In this document: one piece after another, positions 6,573 through 6,590 of the stretch
How positions within the stretch are numbered: the first letter of the stretch is position 1
Layout of the letters: every line of letters begins with the position of its first letter
Assembly: GCA_013205605.1 (NCBI GenBank)
Contig: JABMMK010000005.1
Location: 1 to 6,590 of the forward strand
Reading direction: 5' to 3'
Source: Cytophagales bacterium
Lineage (GTDB): Bacteria; Bacteroidota; Bacteroidia; Cytophagales; Spirosomataceae
Length of the DNA stretch: 6,590 bases
Made by a program: the position numbers and the translations under genes
Notes under the pieces: model-generated
Database searches by the model: none
The model's input: the letters and a program-made list of their open reading frames with translations, nothing else
Told to the model about the DNA's origin: nothing

Positions 6573-6590
6573 GGTGTACCCAAAGGCCGA

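Noticed and set aside
6573..6590. A tRNA 3' end at the right edge, because the minus strand reads GGGTACACCA just before the terminator
   Set aside because: Only 18 bases are visible, no T-arm can be verified, and the implied acceptor stem does not match a tRNA I recognise. It cannot be supported without sequence to the right.
1..6590. CRISPR array or insertion sequence
   Set aside because: There is only one pair of repeats 6.4 kb apart, no short regularly spaced repeats, no transposase or integrase ORF, and no terminal inverted repeats were seen.

Overview
The window looks like chromosomal DNA from an AT-rich member of the Bacteroidota. The evidence is a SusC/RagA-type TonB-dependent transporter followed directly by a SusD-like lipoprotein, AAAA-rich start regions without a clear Shine-Dalgarno sequence, and Bacteroidota-style promoter candidates (TTTG / TAnnTTTG). 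The protein style suggests a Cytophagales-like environmental species, but that is an inference from general resemblance and not a proven assignment.

Layout, left to right. (1) Positions 1-101 are one copy of a 101-bp sequence that recurs perfectly at 6446-6546. (2) Positions 102-416 are a very AT-rich, gene-free leader with one plausible promoter. (3) 417-3434 (+) encodes the SusC-like outer-membrane transporter. (4) 3457-5031 (+) encodes its SusD-like surface lipoprotein partner, 22 bp downstream, so the two are almost certainly one operon. A strong palindromic terminator (5067-5102) closes it. (5) 5103-5524 is mostly non-coding but holds a small ORF (5380-5523, +) with protein-like composition, possibly a gene remnant. 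(6) 5525-6220 (-) encodes a lipoprotein with a Fibrobacter succinogenes major paralogous domain, convergent with the operon. (7) 6221-6445 is the leader of that gene, with a candidate promoter -7 element. (8) 6446-6546 is the second repeat copy. It abuts a rho-independent terminator (6546-6572) that would end a minus-strand transcript arriving from beyond the right edge.

The SusC/SusD proteins would form a lid-and-barrel nutrient importer in the outer membrane. The window holds no glycoside hydrolase, lyase, sulfatase, peptidase, sigma/anti-sigma pair or hybrid regulator, so the substrate cannot be read from context. The second lipoprotein is probably also envelope- or surface-associated, but nothing ties it functionally to the transporter. 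The least explained signal is the perfect direct repeat bracketing all three main genes. It could be a pair of attachment-like sites, a dispersed repeat family, or a segmental duplication. No integrase or transposase is present in the window to decide.
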